This document shows positions 7,359-16,073 of a stretch of 35,847 nt of DNA, one piece after another. The stretch covers positions 1 through 35,847 of the forward strand of contig JAJEEH010000008.1 of NCBI GenBank assembly GCA_022821105.1, given 5' to 3'. Within the stretch, counting starts at the first letter, position 1. Every line of letters begins with the position of its first letter. The position numbers were made by a program, and so were the translations under genes. The notes beneath the pieces are model-generated. The model had not been told where the DNA came from. It was given only the letters and a program-made list of their open reading frames with translations, and did no database searches. Source of the stretch: Acidimicrobiia bacterium. Lineage in GTDB: Bacteria; Actinomycetota; Acidimicrobiia; Acidimicrobiales; Bin134.

Positions 7359-8153
7359 ATGGCTCCCACGCAAGTTCCCATGTCCAAGCGCTTCGAAGGT
7401 CGATCTGTTCTCGTTACGGGGGCAGGCACCGGCTTCGGTGCCGAGATTGCCGTGCGGGCCGCCCAGGAGGGGGCCCGGGTCGTCGGCGTGCACTACCGGA
7501 ACTCGATGGAGGGCGCTAAGCGCACCGTTGAGCGGGTACAGGCGACAGGCAGTTCTGCGCTGCTCCTGCAAGCCGATATCTCGGATTGGAATCAGGTTCG
7601 GGCCATGGCGGAGAGGTCCTTTGCTGAGATCGAGACCGTCGACACCCTGGTCAACAACGTGGGTGATGTGGCCCGAGAGCAGATGTCCTGGCGCGATGTC
7701 ACTGAAGCCTCGATCGATCACGTCATCGACGTCGATGTGAAGGGAACGATGTTCTGCATTCATGAGTTTGGTACGCGGATGCTCGAACAAGGCCACGGCA
7801 ACATAGTCAACATCGGGTCGACGGTCGTGGTTCGCGGCAGCGCTCGAGCTCCGCAGTACGCCGCGGCCAAATATGCCTTGATCGGGCTCACAAAGTCCTA
7901 CGCCCATGCGTTTGCCCCCACCGTCCGTATCAACACTTTCGCCCCGGGCTTCATCGAGACCGAAGCAACTCTCGGCCGAGAGGACTGGAAGAGCGGTCGA
8001 GCGGAGGAACTGCGCTCCATGACCCCCATGAACCACATCCCAGGGCCAGCCGAGATTGCTGGGGCTGCGCTGTTCCTCGCCACCGACGACGCCAACCACA
8101 TTACGGGCGCGTACATGCTGGCTGATGGAGGCTTCAACATGGTGGGTGCGTAG
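7359..8153 (+). CDS. Short-chain dehydrogenase/reductase
   Basis: NAD(P)-dependent oxidoreductase of the classical SDR type, acting on an alcohol or ketone. The cofactor motif TGAGTGFG (20-27), NNVG (99-102), Ser154 (NIGS) and Tyr167-x3-Lys171 (YAAAK) complete the catalytic set. Length is 264 residues. AAAGGAA precedes the ATG by about 5 bases. It lies between the ring-cleavage dioxygenase and the first FAH-fold hydrolase, and its stop abuts the next GTG. It could oxidise or reduce a side chain before or after ring opening. The nearest named functions, such as 3-oxoacyl-ACP reductase, are only fold-level labels here. Confidence 0.9.
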   Translation: MAPTQVPMSKRFEGRSVLVTGAGTGFGAEIAVRAAQEGARVVGVHYRNSMEGAKRTVERVQATGSSALLLQADISDWNQVRAMAERSFAEIETVDTLVNNVGDVAREQMSWRDVTEASIDHVIDVDVKGTMFCIHEFGTRMLEQGHGNIVNIGSTVVVRGSARAPQYAAAKYALIGLTKSYAHAFAPTVRINTFAPGFIETEATLGREDWKSGRAEELRSMTPMNHIPGPAEIAGAALFLATDDANHITGAYMLADGGFNMVGA

Positions 8154-9008
8154 GTGACTGGTGCCCCCGGGTCGCTAAGGGCGGTCGTGTTCGCCGTGGA
8201 CGGCAGCCGTCGCGTGGGTCGTCTCGAAGGCGATACCGTCGTCGATGCGGGGCCGGCTTCCGAGCGCGGCTTCATTCCAACCACCGAGGCCTGGAACCAG
8301 CTCCGCAGTGCCGATGGCCCGAATTACCCCTTCGACAACGTGGCGCTCGACGCGCCAGTCCGACCAGCCAAAATCCTCGCCATTGGGATCAACTACCGCG
8401 ACCACGCAGCAGAATCGAATAACGAGGAACCCGAAGAACCAGTTGTGTTCGCGAAATTCCCATCGTCGGTGATCGGGCACGGACAAACCATCATCGTGCC
8501 CCAAGAAGAGACCCGTCCCGACTGGGAGGGTGAGATGGGTATTGTGATCGGCCGATCGGCATACCGCGCCAACGCCGCCAGCGCACGGACAGCAATCGGA
8601 GCCATCACGGCAGTGAACGACGTCTCGGGCCGTCGGGCCCAACTCGAGACCCCCCTCAAGCAGTTCACCTTGGGCAAGAGCTTTGACACCTTCACCCCCA
8701 TGGGGCCATGCCTCGTCGACTCCACCGACATTGACCTTGACGATCTCGAGGTCACAACGGTAGTGAGCGGTGTCAGGAAACAGCACTCCTCAACGAGCAA
8801 GATGATCTACTCGGCTGTCGAGCTAGTGGAATACCTCTCCCGCGGGGTGACGCTCGAGCCCGGCGACGTCATCGCCACCGGTACACCAGCGGGCGTGGGA
8901 AACCGCGAAAGCCCCCCTCGATACCTCCGCGAGGGTGACATCGTCGAAGTCTCGGTGTCACACGTGGGTACGCTGCGCAATGCGGTCAAGATGGAGTCGG
9001 AGTCATGA
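8154..9008 (+). CDS. FAH-fold hydrolase 1 (acylpyruvate hydrolase-like)
   Basis: Member of the fumarylacetoacetate hydrolase fold, whose enzymes cleave or decarboxylate beta-dicarbonyl products of ring opening. ILAIGINYRDHAAES starts the catalytic domain at about 74. The metal ligands are Glu125 and Glu127 (WEGEMGIVIG) and Asp156 (VNDVSGR); KSFDTFTPMGPCLV and GDVIATGTPAGVG follow as in the family. Length is 284 residues, with a GTG start immediately after the SDR stop. The close match to the short acylpyruvase/4-oxalocrotonate decarboxylase-like pattern suggests it acts on the opened ring. It is one of three FAH-fold proteins in the cluster. Confidence 0.9.
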   Translation: MTGAPGSLRAVVFAVDGSRRVGRLEGDTVVDAGPASERGFIPTTEAWNQLRSADGPNYPFDNVALDAPVRPAKILAIGINYRDHAAESNNEEPEEPVVFAKFPSSVIGHGQTIIVPQEETRPDWEGEMGIVIGRSAYRANAASARTAIGAITAVNDVSGRRAQLETPLKQFTLGKSFDTFTPMGPCLVDSTDIDLDDLEVTTVVSGVRKQHSSTSKMIYSAVELVEYLSRGVTLEPGDVIATGTPAGVGNRESPPRYLREGDIVEVSVSHVGTLRNAVKMESES

Positions 9009-9601
9009 TCGCGCGCCCGATTGAACGTTTCCGACCAGCCGAGCTCAACGAAGCCCAGCAACGCCTCTACGACGAGCTCACCACCGGCTTAAGGTCGCGC
9101 GACCCGCAGTACTTCTCGATTGTCAATGCTGACGGTGGATTGGAAGGACCTTTCAATGCCTTCCTGCTCCAACCGGCTCTTGGATCTGTCCTCCAAGCGG
9201 TTGGTGCAGCGATCCGCTACGAAACAAAGTTGACCGATCGGACCCGGGAGCTCGCCATACTCGTGGTCGCAGCCGCATGGAAATCCGAGTTCGAGCGGCA
9301 CGCGCACGAGCCAATCGCACGAGCAGCGGGTGTCACAAATGCTGAGATCACCGCGATCCGTGAGGGCGACGACTCTACAGCGGTGTGGCCCGACGCAAAC
9401 GACCGGACGGTGGTTCAGGCAGTGCGCTCGCTCCACGAATGTGGCGATTTCGACGACGAGCTCTACGACCGCGTCGTAGCTGCTCTCGGCCTCCCGGGGC
9501 TGTTCGAGCTGATGACCCTCGTCGGCTACTACGCCACCCTCGCCATGCAACTTAGAGTCCTCCGGGTCGCACTTCCCCAAGATTTGAATTGTTCCAATTG
9601 A
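9005..9601 (+). CDS. Carboxymuconolactone decarboxylase-family protein
   Basis: An alpha-helical protein of the CMD/AhpD-like family, 198 residues. The diagnostic stretch is TRELAILVVAAAWKSEFER (79-97), followed by HAHEPIARAAGVTNAEI. The CxxC pair of peroxidase-type AhpD proteins is absent, so a redox role is unlikely. Family members in catabolic clusters are often annotated as gamma-carboxymuconolactone decarboxylases, but many have unproven functions. Its ATG overlaps the stop of FAH-fold hydrolase 1 by ATGA, so the two are probably translationally coupled. A lactone- or hydratase-type step near the ring-opened intermediate is an inference. Confidence 0.85.
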   Translation: MIARPIERFRPAELNEAQQRLYDELTTGLRSRDPQYFSIVNADGGLEGPFNAFLLQPALGSVLQAVGAAIRYETKLTDRTRELAILVVAAAWKSEFERHAHEPIARAAGVTNAEITAIREGDDSTAVWPDANDRTVVQAVRSLHECGDFDDELYDRVVAALGLPGLFELMTLVGYYATLAMQLRVLRVALPQDLNCSN

Positions 9602-9617
9602 AAGGCCGGAGATTCCC

Positions 9618-10502
9618 ATGAAACTCGCAACTTTCAACAACGGAAGAGTCGGCCGCATCGAGGATGATCTAATGGTCGAACTCGAATGCGGAACTACTCG
9701 CGAGTACTTCGAGCGAGCTGGTGACGTTCCCGAGACCGGCGAACGCATCGCCATGAGCGAAGTTCGCCTTGAAGCGCCGATCGTGCCCAAGAAGTTCTTC
9801 CACACCGCGGGCAACTTCCTAGACCACCACGAGGAGCTCGCTGCCGTTGACTGGTCACATCCCGTCCACAAAGGGATCGTCTTTTTTCAAAATGTCGACG
9901 CGATCATCGGACCTGACGATGCAATCGTGTATCCCGAGGGTCTCACCAATGAGGTCGACTACGAGCTCGAACTAGCCATCATCATCGGCAAGCAAGGAAG
10001 TTGGTTCAGCGCCGAGGAGGCTGTTGACCACATCGCCGGGTACATGGTGTTCAACGACATCACAGCTCGTGACATCCAGCGCCGAGAGATGGAGTCTGGA
10101 GTCTTCTCGTTCTCAAAGGCGATCGAGACGTTCTGCCCCATTGGTCCCTACATCGTCACCGCCGACGAAATCGATGACGCCCAGAACCTGGCCATGGAGC
10201 TACGCGTCAACGGAGATGTCCGTCAGAAGGGCCATACGAAACAGATGCGCATCGACATCCCCCACCTCGTCGCTTACCACTCGCCCCAGGGTTACTCAGC
10301 TGGCGACATCATCACGACGGGGACGATCTCCGGCGTCGCCGCCGTGCAGCCCAATCCCTTCGACTACTACCTCCGGCCCGGAGATCAGATCGAGGCCGAG
10401 ATAGAAGCCGTTGGCATCTTGCGCAATCACGTAGTTCGGTGGAGCGCAGCACACGACACAGAGCCATACACCATGGACCTGTACGCACCGACCGACAGTT
10501 GA
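9618..10502 (+). CDS. FAH-fold hydrolase 2
   Basis: Second fumarylacetoacetate hydrolase-fold protein, 294 residues. KKFFHTAGNFLDHHEE begins the catalytic domain near residue 56. The metal ligands lie in YELELAIIIG and FNDITARD, and SKAIETFCPIGPYIV and GDIITTGTISG match conserved family segments. It starts MKLATFNNGRVG, like the third FAH-fold protein at 16074 (MKLATLPGP), but is a different subtype without the extended N-terminal domain. GGAG lies about 8 bases before the ATG. Its divergence from FAH 1 argues for a distinct substrate or step, such as a hydratase or decarboxylase, rather than redundancy. Confidence 0.9.
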   Translation: MKLATFNNGRVGRIEDDLMVELECGTTREYFERAGDVPETGERIAMSEVRLEAPIVPKKFFHTAGNFLDHHEELAAVDWSHPVHKGIVFFQNVDAIIGPDDAIVYPEGLTNEVDYELELAIIIGKQGSWFSAEEAVDHIAGYMVFNDITARDIQRREMESGVFSFSKAIETFCPIGPYIVTADEIDDAQNLAMELRVNGDVRQKGHTKQMRIDIPHLVAYHSPQGYSAGDIITTGTISGVAAVQPNPFDYYLRPGDQIEAEIEAVGILRNHVVRWSAAHDTEPYTMDLYAPTDS

Positions 10503-10535
10503 CACACTCGACTACCAAGGAATGGAACCAAACCC

Positions 10536-11795
10536 ATGTCCATCATCATCACTGGAGGCCAAGTATTCGACGGGACCGGATCGGCGGCGACCCCGGGTGA
10601 AATAGTCATTGATGGCGACCGGATCACCGAGGTCCGATCCGGCCACCACCCAGACCACCACGACGGCCACGAGATTGTTGATGCAACCGGCTGCACCGTC
10701 ATGCCTGGGCTCGTCGAATCGCACGCTCATATCACGTTTCCGTCAGCCGTCGGCCATATAGACCCATCTTTCAATCCTCCGCTCGATGTCTCCTTCTTTG
10801 AGAAAATCGAAGGATTCCCTTCGGAACTCGCCCGCGCCGAGCGAAACGCCGGCATTCTCCTCGACGCCGGATTTACATCCGCCTACTCCGCGGGATCGCT
10901 CATTCCGATGCCCACCGAGGTTGCCCTCCGAGACAAGCTAGATGCCGGCGTCATCCCCGGCCCGCGGTTCAAGGCTTGTGCGGCAGAGCGAGATGCCGTG
11001 CCCCGAGGTCCAGTCGACAGGCCGGAGGACTGGGATAAGCCGGCAGCGCTCGCAGACTGGGTTCGGTCCCACGCTGAGCAGGGTTTCGACTCGATCAAGC
11101 TGCTCCTCAGCAATGACGACGTCTTCGTCAAAGGCGGCAGCCAGATCACCCAGTACTCTGAGGACCAGGCGAAGGCCGCTGGAGAAACTGCTCGTGAGTA
11201 CGGCGTCTGGCTTGCCGCGCATTGTCAGGCCGCAGAGTCGGTGAAGCTCGCCGTCCGCCACGGCTTTCGGTCGATCTACCACTGCACATATGCAGACGAA
11301 GAGGCACTCGACATGCTCGAAGAGGCCAAAGACGAGGTGTTCGTCTCGCCGGCGCCGGGGATCATTTGGGCAAACATCCACGCCGGGGAGGAGTACGGGA
11401 TCGACCGGGCTATGGCAGAGCAGATGGGCTCAGTGGCATGCCTCGACCACATGCGTGAGCTCTGTCCGAAAATGCGAGCCCGTGGCATCAGGGTGCTACC
11501 CGGTGGCGACTACGGCTTTCCAAACAACCCCATCGGCAAGAACGCACACGACCTAACCCTCTTCGTGACCGAGCTCGGCTACACGGAAACAGAGACACTG
11601 GTAGCAGCGACGAAGCTCGGTGGCGAGCTGATGGGCATGGGTGATGAGCTGGGATTGCTGGCCGAGAACTACCTGGCCGACGTGCTCGTCGTCGAAGGCG
11701 ACCCCGTCGCCGACATCACCGTACTCGAGGAACCCAAGAGGATCGTGGCGATCATGCAGGGCGGCCGATTCCACAAGCAACCCGCGGCGCGCTAG
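10536..11795 (+). CDS. Metal-dependent amidohydrolase (imidazolonepropionase-like group)
   Basis: TIM-barrel hydrolase of the amidohydrolase superfamily, acting on a C-N or similar bond. The early beta-sandwich strand (IIITGGQVFDGTG), PGLVESHAHITF with HxH, a candidate bridging lysine in SIKLLLS, then AAHCQ, YHCTY and GGDYGFP supply the metal-site residues expected for this group. Length is 419 residues. The C-terminal segment LAENYLADVLVVEGDPVADI closes the sandwich domain as usual. No signal peptide is seen, so it is cytoplasmic. Its position in a ring-cleavage operon suggests an amide- or lactam-containing intermediate, but amidohydrolases also cleave non-amide substrates. Confidence 0.9.
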   Translation: MSIIITGGQVFDGTGSAATPGEIVIDGDRITEVRSGHHPDHHDGHEIVDATGCTVMPGLVESHAHITFPSAVGHIDPSFNPPLDVSFFEKIEGFPSELARAERNAGILLDAGFTSAYSAGSLIPMPTEVALRDKLDAGVIPGPRFKACAAERDAVPRGPVDRPEDWDKPAALADWVRSHAEQGFDSIKLLLSNDDVFVKGGSQITQYSEDQAKAAGETAREYGVWLAAHCQAAESVKLAVRHGFRSIYHCTYADEEALDMLEEAKDEVFVSPAPGIIWANIHAGEEYGIDRAMAEQMGSVACLDHMRELCPKMRARGIRVLPGGDYGFPNNPIGKNAHDLTLFVTELGYTETETLVAATKLGGELMGMGDELGLLAENYLADVLVVEGDPVADITVLEEPKRIVAIMQGGRFHKQPAAR

Positions 11796-11799
11796 CGAC

Positions 11800-12606
11800 A
11801 TGATCGCTGTCCACCATGCGATCACCTACGCGTCAGTCATGGGCTTTCGGCCGCTGGCGCTGGACCTGTACGTCCCAGAGGAGCCCCGAGCAGTCTGCGT
11901 CTACCTGCACGGCGGGGGCTGGCGCCGGGGGTCGCGGCGCGACGGGCCAGGGCACATGACCGGACCCGGTGAGGAGTTCCTCGAGAGGATGGCGGAGCGC
12001 CAGCTTGCCGTTGCTGCCTGTGACTACCGGCTAAGCGGCGAGGCCATATTTCCTGCCCAGCTCGAAGATGTGATTGCTGCGTGTCGCTTTGTCACCTCCG
12101 ATCTCGGTGTTTACGGGGTCTCCGAGATTCCGCTCACGCTCTGGGGTCTGTCCTCAGGTGCCCACCTGGCCGCACTCGCTGCTCTCAACCCACGCCTCGA
12201 CGTCGAGGTGGCCGCCGTAACCTGTTGGTCCGCCCCCTCAGACATTGCTCGACATCAAGATGATCTTGAAGCGCTGGGGGCCCCCGTCGACCGGGGACCG
12301 GACTCGCGTGAGGCTCAGTTGTTGGGGGGTGTGGTGGACGAGCTTCCCGATGCGGCCAGGAATGCAAGCCCCGTCCATCACATTCGAGCCACGTCGACAC
12401 GCTTCGAGCTCGTGCATGGCACCAACGATGTTCATGTGCCCGTTGCGCAGAGCAAGCGCTTTGCCGCTGCGCTGGAAGAGACGGGGACATCGGCGACTTT
12501 GGTGCTGGTCGAAGGTGGCGATCACTTCTACAAGGAGATCGAACGCGATCGCTTGTCAGAACTGGTGGATACCTCGATCGACTTTCTGATCGACAACTCT
12601 TCGTGA
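11800..12606 (+). CDS. Alpha/beta hydrolase, arylformamidase/esterase-like
   Basis: Serine hydrolase of the alpha/beta fold, 268 residues. YLHGGGW supplies the oxyanion hole of the hormone-sensitive-lipase and kynurenine-formamidase groups. The nucleophile elbow is GLSSGAHLA, the acid lies in GTNDVHVP and the histidine in GGDHF. DYRLSGEAIFPAQLEDVIAA resembles arylformamidases, which deformylate N-formyl aromatic amines, but simple carboxylesterases share these features. The ATG is 4 bases after the amidohydrolase stop, and its own stop overlaps the next GTG, so it is embedded in the operon. Next to an amidohydrolase, a deformylase or esterase is plausible. Confidence 0.88.
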   Translation: MIAVHHAITYASVMGFRPLALDLYVPEEPRAVCVYLHGGGWRRGSRRDGPGHMTGPGEEFLERMAERQLAVAACDYRLSGEAIFPAQLEDVIAACRFVTSDLGVYGVSEIPLTLWGLSSGAHLAALAALNPRLDVEVAAVTCWSAPSDIARHQDDLEALGAPVDRGPDSREAQLLGGVVDELPDAARNASPVHHIRATSTRFELVHGTNDVHVPVAQSKRFAAALEETGTSATLVLVEGGDHFYKEIERDRLSELVDTSIDFLIDNSS

Positions 12607-13538
12607 GCGCTTTATCGGGACAGCGAATTGCAGTCGTCGGAGGGGGGCAGATAGGTGCCAGCTGGTCGGCTCTCTTCGCTCATTACGGGGCTGCCGTCAC
12701 CTTGTGGGATCCGGTGACCAAAACGTACGAGATCGCAGACAAACGGATCAGGCGAGCACGGTCTCAGCTTGCCGAAATCTGCCCGGCCGTCGAGGCCGGC
12801 TCTGTCGAGTTTGCCGATGACTTTGCTGAAGCCTTGTCGGGTGCATCGCTAATCCAGGAGAACGCACCCGAATCCATCCAGACCAAAAGGCACCTGTACG
12901 AAGACATCGAGGCCGTTGTCGCCGAAACGGCGATCATTGCATCGTCGACCTCATCGCTGCGGTGGAGCGACTTATCACCTGGCCTTCGAGTCTCGGACCG
13001 ATTCGTCACAGCACACCCCTTCCACCCACCGCACCTCGTACCCCTCGTTGAGATATATGGAATCGACCCGTCTACCTGCGATCGAGTCGAAGCAATCTAC
13101 CGAACAACAGATCGTGTCACGGTCCGGCTGAAAAAAGACGCCGTAGGGCACATCGCAAACCGATTGGCGTCTGCCCTGTACCGGGAGGCAGTTCACATCG
13201 TGGCAGAAGAGATCGCCGACGTCGAAGCCGTCGACACTGCTCTCATCAACGGACCCGGACTGCGTTGGGCTGCGGTCGGCGTCCACATCGGTTACCACTT
13301 AGGTGGGGGAGACGGTGGGTTGGCCTCCTATCTTGACGCCCTGGGGCCGAGCCAAGAGCGTCGATGGGCAGACCTCGGTAAACCAGCGCTCGACCAGTCA
13401 ACAAAGGCCACTCTCGTAGCTGGCGTTCAAGCAGCAGCCGCTGGTCGCGATTTGCCAATGCTTGAGGCCGAACGCGATCGCCTTCTAATTGATTCGGCTC
13501 GCAAACGTCTCGGGCGTACCTTCGACGAATCGACCTGA
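12603..13538 (+). CDS. 3-hydroxyacyl-CoA dehydrogenase-like (lambda-crystallin/carnitine dehydrogenase type)
   Basis: NAD-dependent oxidation of a 3-hydroxy acid or 3-hydroxyacyl-CoA. The Rossmann motif VVGGGQIGASWS (11-22) opens the protein; ENAPESIQTKRHLYEDIE and SSTSSLRWSDL follow, and AHPFHPPHLVPLVE carries the catalytic histidine region. The C-terminal domain with GPGLRWAAVGVHIGYHLGGG is typical of L-carnitine and L-gulonate dehydrogenases. At 311 residues it is the single-domain length, without a fused hydratase. The GTG start overlaps the previous stop (GTGA). It is the last gene of the run and meets the P450 gene tail to tail, with a 20-base gap. Confidence 0.9.
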   Translation: MSALSGQRIAVVGGGQIGASWSALFAHYGAAVTLWDPVTKTYEIADKRIRRARSQLAEICPAVEAGSVEFADDFAEALSGASLIQENAPESIQTKRHLYEDIEAVVAETAIIASSTSSLRWSDLSPGLRVSDRFVTAHPFHPPHLVPLVEIYGIDPSTCDRVEAIYRTTDRVTVRLKKDAVGHIANRLASALYREAVHIVAEEIADVEAVDTALINGPGLRWAAVGVHIGYHLGGGDGGLASYLDALGPSQERRWADLGKPALDQSTKATLVAGVQAAAAGRDLPMLEAERDRLLIDSARKRLGRTFDEST

Positions 13539-13558
13539 AGGCCTGAACGGCTCGCCCG

Positions 13559-14752
13559 CTATGCCGGTTCGATGCTGAGGGGCAGGGAATCGAGCCCGCG
13601 CAGTGAATTGTTGAGGCGCGGAATGGGTTCCCCATTCGGTTCAATCAATCGCACGCGATCGCGAAGAGCTGTGAAGACGGCCTCCCCCTCCATGCGGGCG
13701 ATAACCATGCCGACGCAGGTGTGAATTCCGATGCCGTAGCCCAAGTGCCCGGTAAGCCGCCGTGTGACATCGAATCTGTCGGGGTTGTTCCACCGACGTG
13801 GATCGCGGTTGGCACCTGCGAACAATATGAGCACTTTCTGATCTCCGGCGATCTCCAAATCGCCAACAGTGGTGGACCCCGTCGTCGTGCGGAAGAACCC
13901 AATGACCGGGCAATCGCGGCGTATGGTCTCCTCGAAAGCAGCGCGTGCCAGTAGAGGATTCTCACGCACGAGCAGCCACTGGTCGGGCCCCGTCGCCAGG
14001 TTGTTGAGCGCAAATGCAATTCCGCTGACCGTGGTATCGACCCCTGCCGACAGGAACGAGCGCACCAGCATCGCTCCATCATCAGGAGTCAAACCGGCCG
14101 CCTCGGCGGCATCGTGGATCGCCGCGCCTATTCCTCCTGACTGGAGCGCATCGCGTGCACATGTCGCCGTGACCCAGGCGATCGTCTCTTCTGCATTCGC
14201 CATGGCAGTGCGGAAGCGTTGGTTCTCGACACCGTTCCCGTTGAAGACCAGGGATCCGTAGTCGAGTAGCCGTTGTCGCGTCTCGTCGTTTACCTCAATC
14301 CCGAAAGCCCGCGGAAACACCTCTGTGGGAAACACCTCGGCCAAGTCTCGAACGCCATCGAATTGCCTGCGATCGATCAACTCGTCGACTATCCGGCCAG
14401 CTGCCTTAGCGAATGCGCTTTCGAGTGATCGCAGTGCCTTGGGGGTCATCGTGCCCGCTACCACCTTCCGGTTGCGAGTGTGCTCGGGAGGGTCTGCTTC
14501 GACGAGAATGCTCGGTCGGCGCCATGATTGGTCGACCGCTAGGTCGGCCAGCCCCACGCCCCGACTCGACGAGAACTTCTCGTGATTGCGCAGCGCTGTG
14601 ACTACGTCGTCATGTCGAGCGATCGCCCAGATTCCGTATCGGTCGAGCCAGACCGCGTGACCGGCATCCCGGATCAAGGTCAAGTCGTCCCACGGTTCTG
14701 CGAGAAACTCGTCGCTGTACGGATCGACCCTTGATGCGGTGTGGCTGGTCAT
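13559..14752 (-). CDS. Cytochrome P450
   Basis: Heme monooxygenase of the soluble bacterial class, 397 residues. The I-helix oxygen-activation motif is AGVDTT (236-241), the ExxR pair is Glu275 and Arg278 (ETIR), and the heme ligand is Cys346 in GYGIGIHTCVG. The usual aromatic residue at the start of the heme motif is replaced by Leu/Gly, a mild variation. GGAGGGAGGG just before the ATG is a strong ribosome site. It needs a ferredoxin and reductase, neither of which is in the window. It is divergent from a C-C hydrolase gene with only 36 bases between starts, so these two are likely co-regulated; an early hydroxylation or dealkylation role is inferred. Confidence 0.93.
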   Translation of the reverse strand: MTSHTASRVDPYSDEFLAEPWDDLTLIRDAGHAVWLDRYGIWAIARHDDVVTALRNHEKFSSSRGVGLADLAVDQSWRRPSILVEADPPEHTRNRKVVAGTMTPKALRSLESAFAKAAGRIVDELIDRRQFDGVRDLAEVFPTEVFPRAFGIEVNDETRQRLLDYGSLVFNGNGVENQRFRTAMANAEETIAWVTATCARDALQSGGIGAAIHDAAEAAGLTPDDGAMLVRSFLSAGVDTTVSGIAFALNNLATGPDQWLLVRENPLLARAAFEETIRRDCPVIGFFRTTTGSTTVGDLEIAGDQKVLILFAGANRDPRRWNNPDRFDVTRRLTGHLGYGIGIHTCVGMVIARMEGEAVFTALRDRVRLIEPNGEPIPRLNNSLRGLDSLPLSIEPA

Positions 14753-14788
14753 CGCCCTCCCTCCGGCGCCGACCGTATACGGATTCCC
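14753..14788. promoter_or_regulatory. 36-base divergent promoter space between P450 and hydrolase
   Basis: The two divergent starts are separated by only 36 bases. GTATAC, a perfect palindrome at 14775-14780, is centred about 11 bases before the hydrolase ATG. The rightward gene has no recognisable ribosome site, and TATACG would sit where a -10 element of a leaderless transcript should be. Promoters must overlap the coding ends or each other. This is a weak, sequence-only prediction. Confidence 0.3.
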
Positions 14789-16045
14789 ATGGCATCAGCA
14801 CAACAGATGACCGTTATCAGGGGATTCAGCTGTGCCGATGAAGATGTCGCTGATACGTTGCGGCCCGAGGGGGTGACGGCCGAGATGTTCTCGTATTTTC
14901 CCGGCAATTACGTGTGGAATCTCTCCGTCTGCATCGCCTTGGAAAGCGGTGCGCAAATCGGGGAAATCGAGGAGATGTGCGCACCGCTGCGGGAGGCGGC
15001 CGCCCAAGGCGACAACCCTGGCACAGGTGACTTTCTCAAGTCTTGGGTCATCATGGCCGACAAACTGGTGGGACTCGCCGACGAGGACTCCGCTGCCGGG
15101 CATGGATTTGCGGCCGCCGACAAGTTGAACCGGGCGGCGCTCTACTACCAAATAGCCGAGCGCATGCAAGCCCAAGGCAGCACCGAGCGGGCCGCGGTGT
15201 ACCAGAAGGCGCTTGACTCCTTCGCCCGTTCCGTCGAATTGGGCGGCGCAAACATGGAGCGGGTCGAGATTCCTTACCTCCACGGTACGATCCCGGCCTG
15301 GTTCCGGAGCGCTGACCGAGGAGAGGGCCCGAGGCCGACGATGGTCTACGTGAACGGACTCGACTCCACAAAGGAGATGCTCCACTGGAGCTGTCTTGGA
15401 GATCAGCTCGCCAGACGTGGCATCAATACCCTCAACATCGATCAGCCAGGCACTGGTGAGGCGCTACGTCTTCATGGCCTCTTCGCCACCCCCGCCTGCG
15501 AGTGGGGCAGCGTGGTTTACGACGCCGTCAGCGCGCGTCCCGACGTAGACAACTCTCGCATCGGGGTGGCTGGCATCTCTTTGGGCGGCTACTACGCTCC
15601 CCGCTTGCTCGTTGCCGAACCCCGGTTCTCGCTCTGTGCCATTTGGGGGGCGAACCACAATTGGGGCGAGGTCCAGCGCCGTCGTTTGGAAAACGAGGGC
15701 GAGCGCCCTGTGCCCCACTATTGGGAACACGTGCGGTGGGTGTGGGGTGCCGCCGACATAGACGAGTTCCTGGATTTGTGCTCCCAGATCACCCTCGACG
15801 GACTGCTGGACAAGGTGACCGTGCCATTCCTCGTAACCCACGGCCAGAACGACCGCCAGATCCCACTCGAGTATGCCCACCAGACGTACGACCAGCTCGT
15901 AAACAGCCCTAAGCGAGAGCTGAAGATCTTCGACGACCGAACAATGGGCGTCGAACACGTCAGCGTCGACAATATGACCTACGGCGTGCATTTCATTGCG
16001 GACTGGATTGCCGAGGTATTTGACGAGGTGCCGGGGCCGGTGTGA
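14789..16045 (+). CDS. Alpha/beta hydrolase of the 2,6-dihydroxypseudooxynicotine hydrolase type
   Basis: A 418-residue hydrolase with a helical N-terminal domain (about 1-150) followed by an alpha/beta-hydrolase core. The nucleophile is Ser264 in GVAGISLGGYYAPR, the acid Asp355 in HGQNDRQIP and the base His390 in VEHVSVD. This architecture is that of 2,6-dihydroxypseudooxynicotine hydrolase, which breaks a C-C bond in nicotine breakdown, and of related acyl hydrolases. Family resemblance comes from fold and motif order, so the nicotine substrate should not be assumed. The start is uncertain: ATG 14789 lacks a ribosome site, and ATG 14807 is possible. A FAH-fold gene follows after 28 bases, probably in the same transcript. 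Confidence 0.82.
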   Translation: MASAQQMTVIRGFSCADEDVADTLRPEGVTAEMFSYFPGNYVWNLSVCIALESGAQIGEIEEMCAPLREAAAQGDNPGTGDFLKSWVIMADKLVGLADEDSAAGHGFAAADKLNRAALYYQIAERMQAQGSTERAAVYQKALDSFARSVELGGANMERVEIPYLHGTIPAWFRSADRGEGPRPTMVYVNGLDSTKEMLHWSCLGDQLARRGINTLNIDQPGTGEALRLHGLFATPACEWGSVVYDAVSARPDVDNSRIGVAGISLGGYYAPRLLVAEPRFSLCAIWGANHNWGEVQRRRLENEGERPVPHYWEHVRWVWGAADIDEFLDLCSQITLDGLLDKVTVPFLVTHGQNDRQIPLEYAHQTYDQLVNSPKRELKIFDDRTMGVEHVSVDNMTYGVHFIADWIAEVFDEVPGPV

Positions 16046-16073
16046 ACGGGCAGTTCTTTGAGGGAGATGCACG

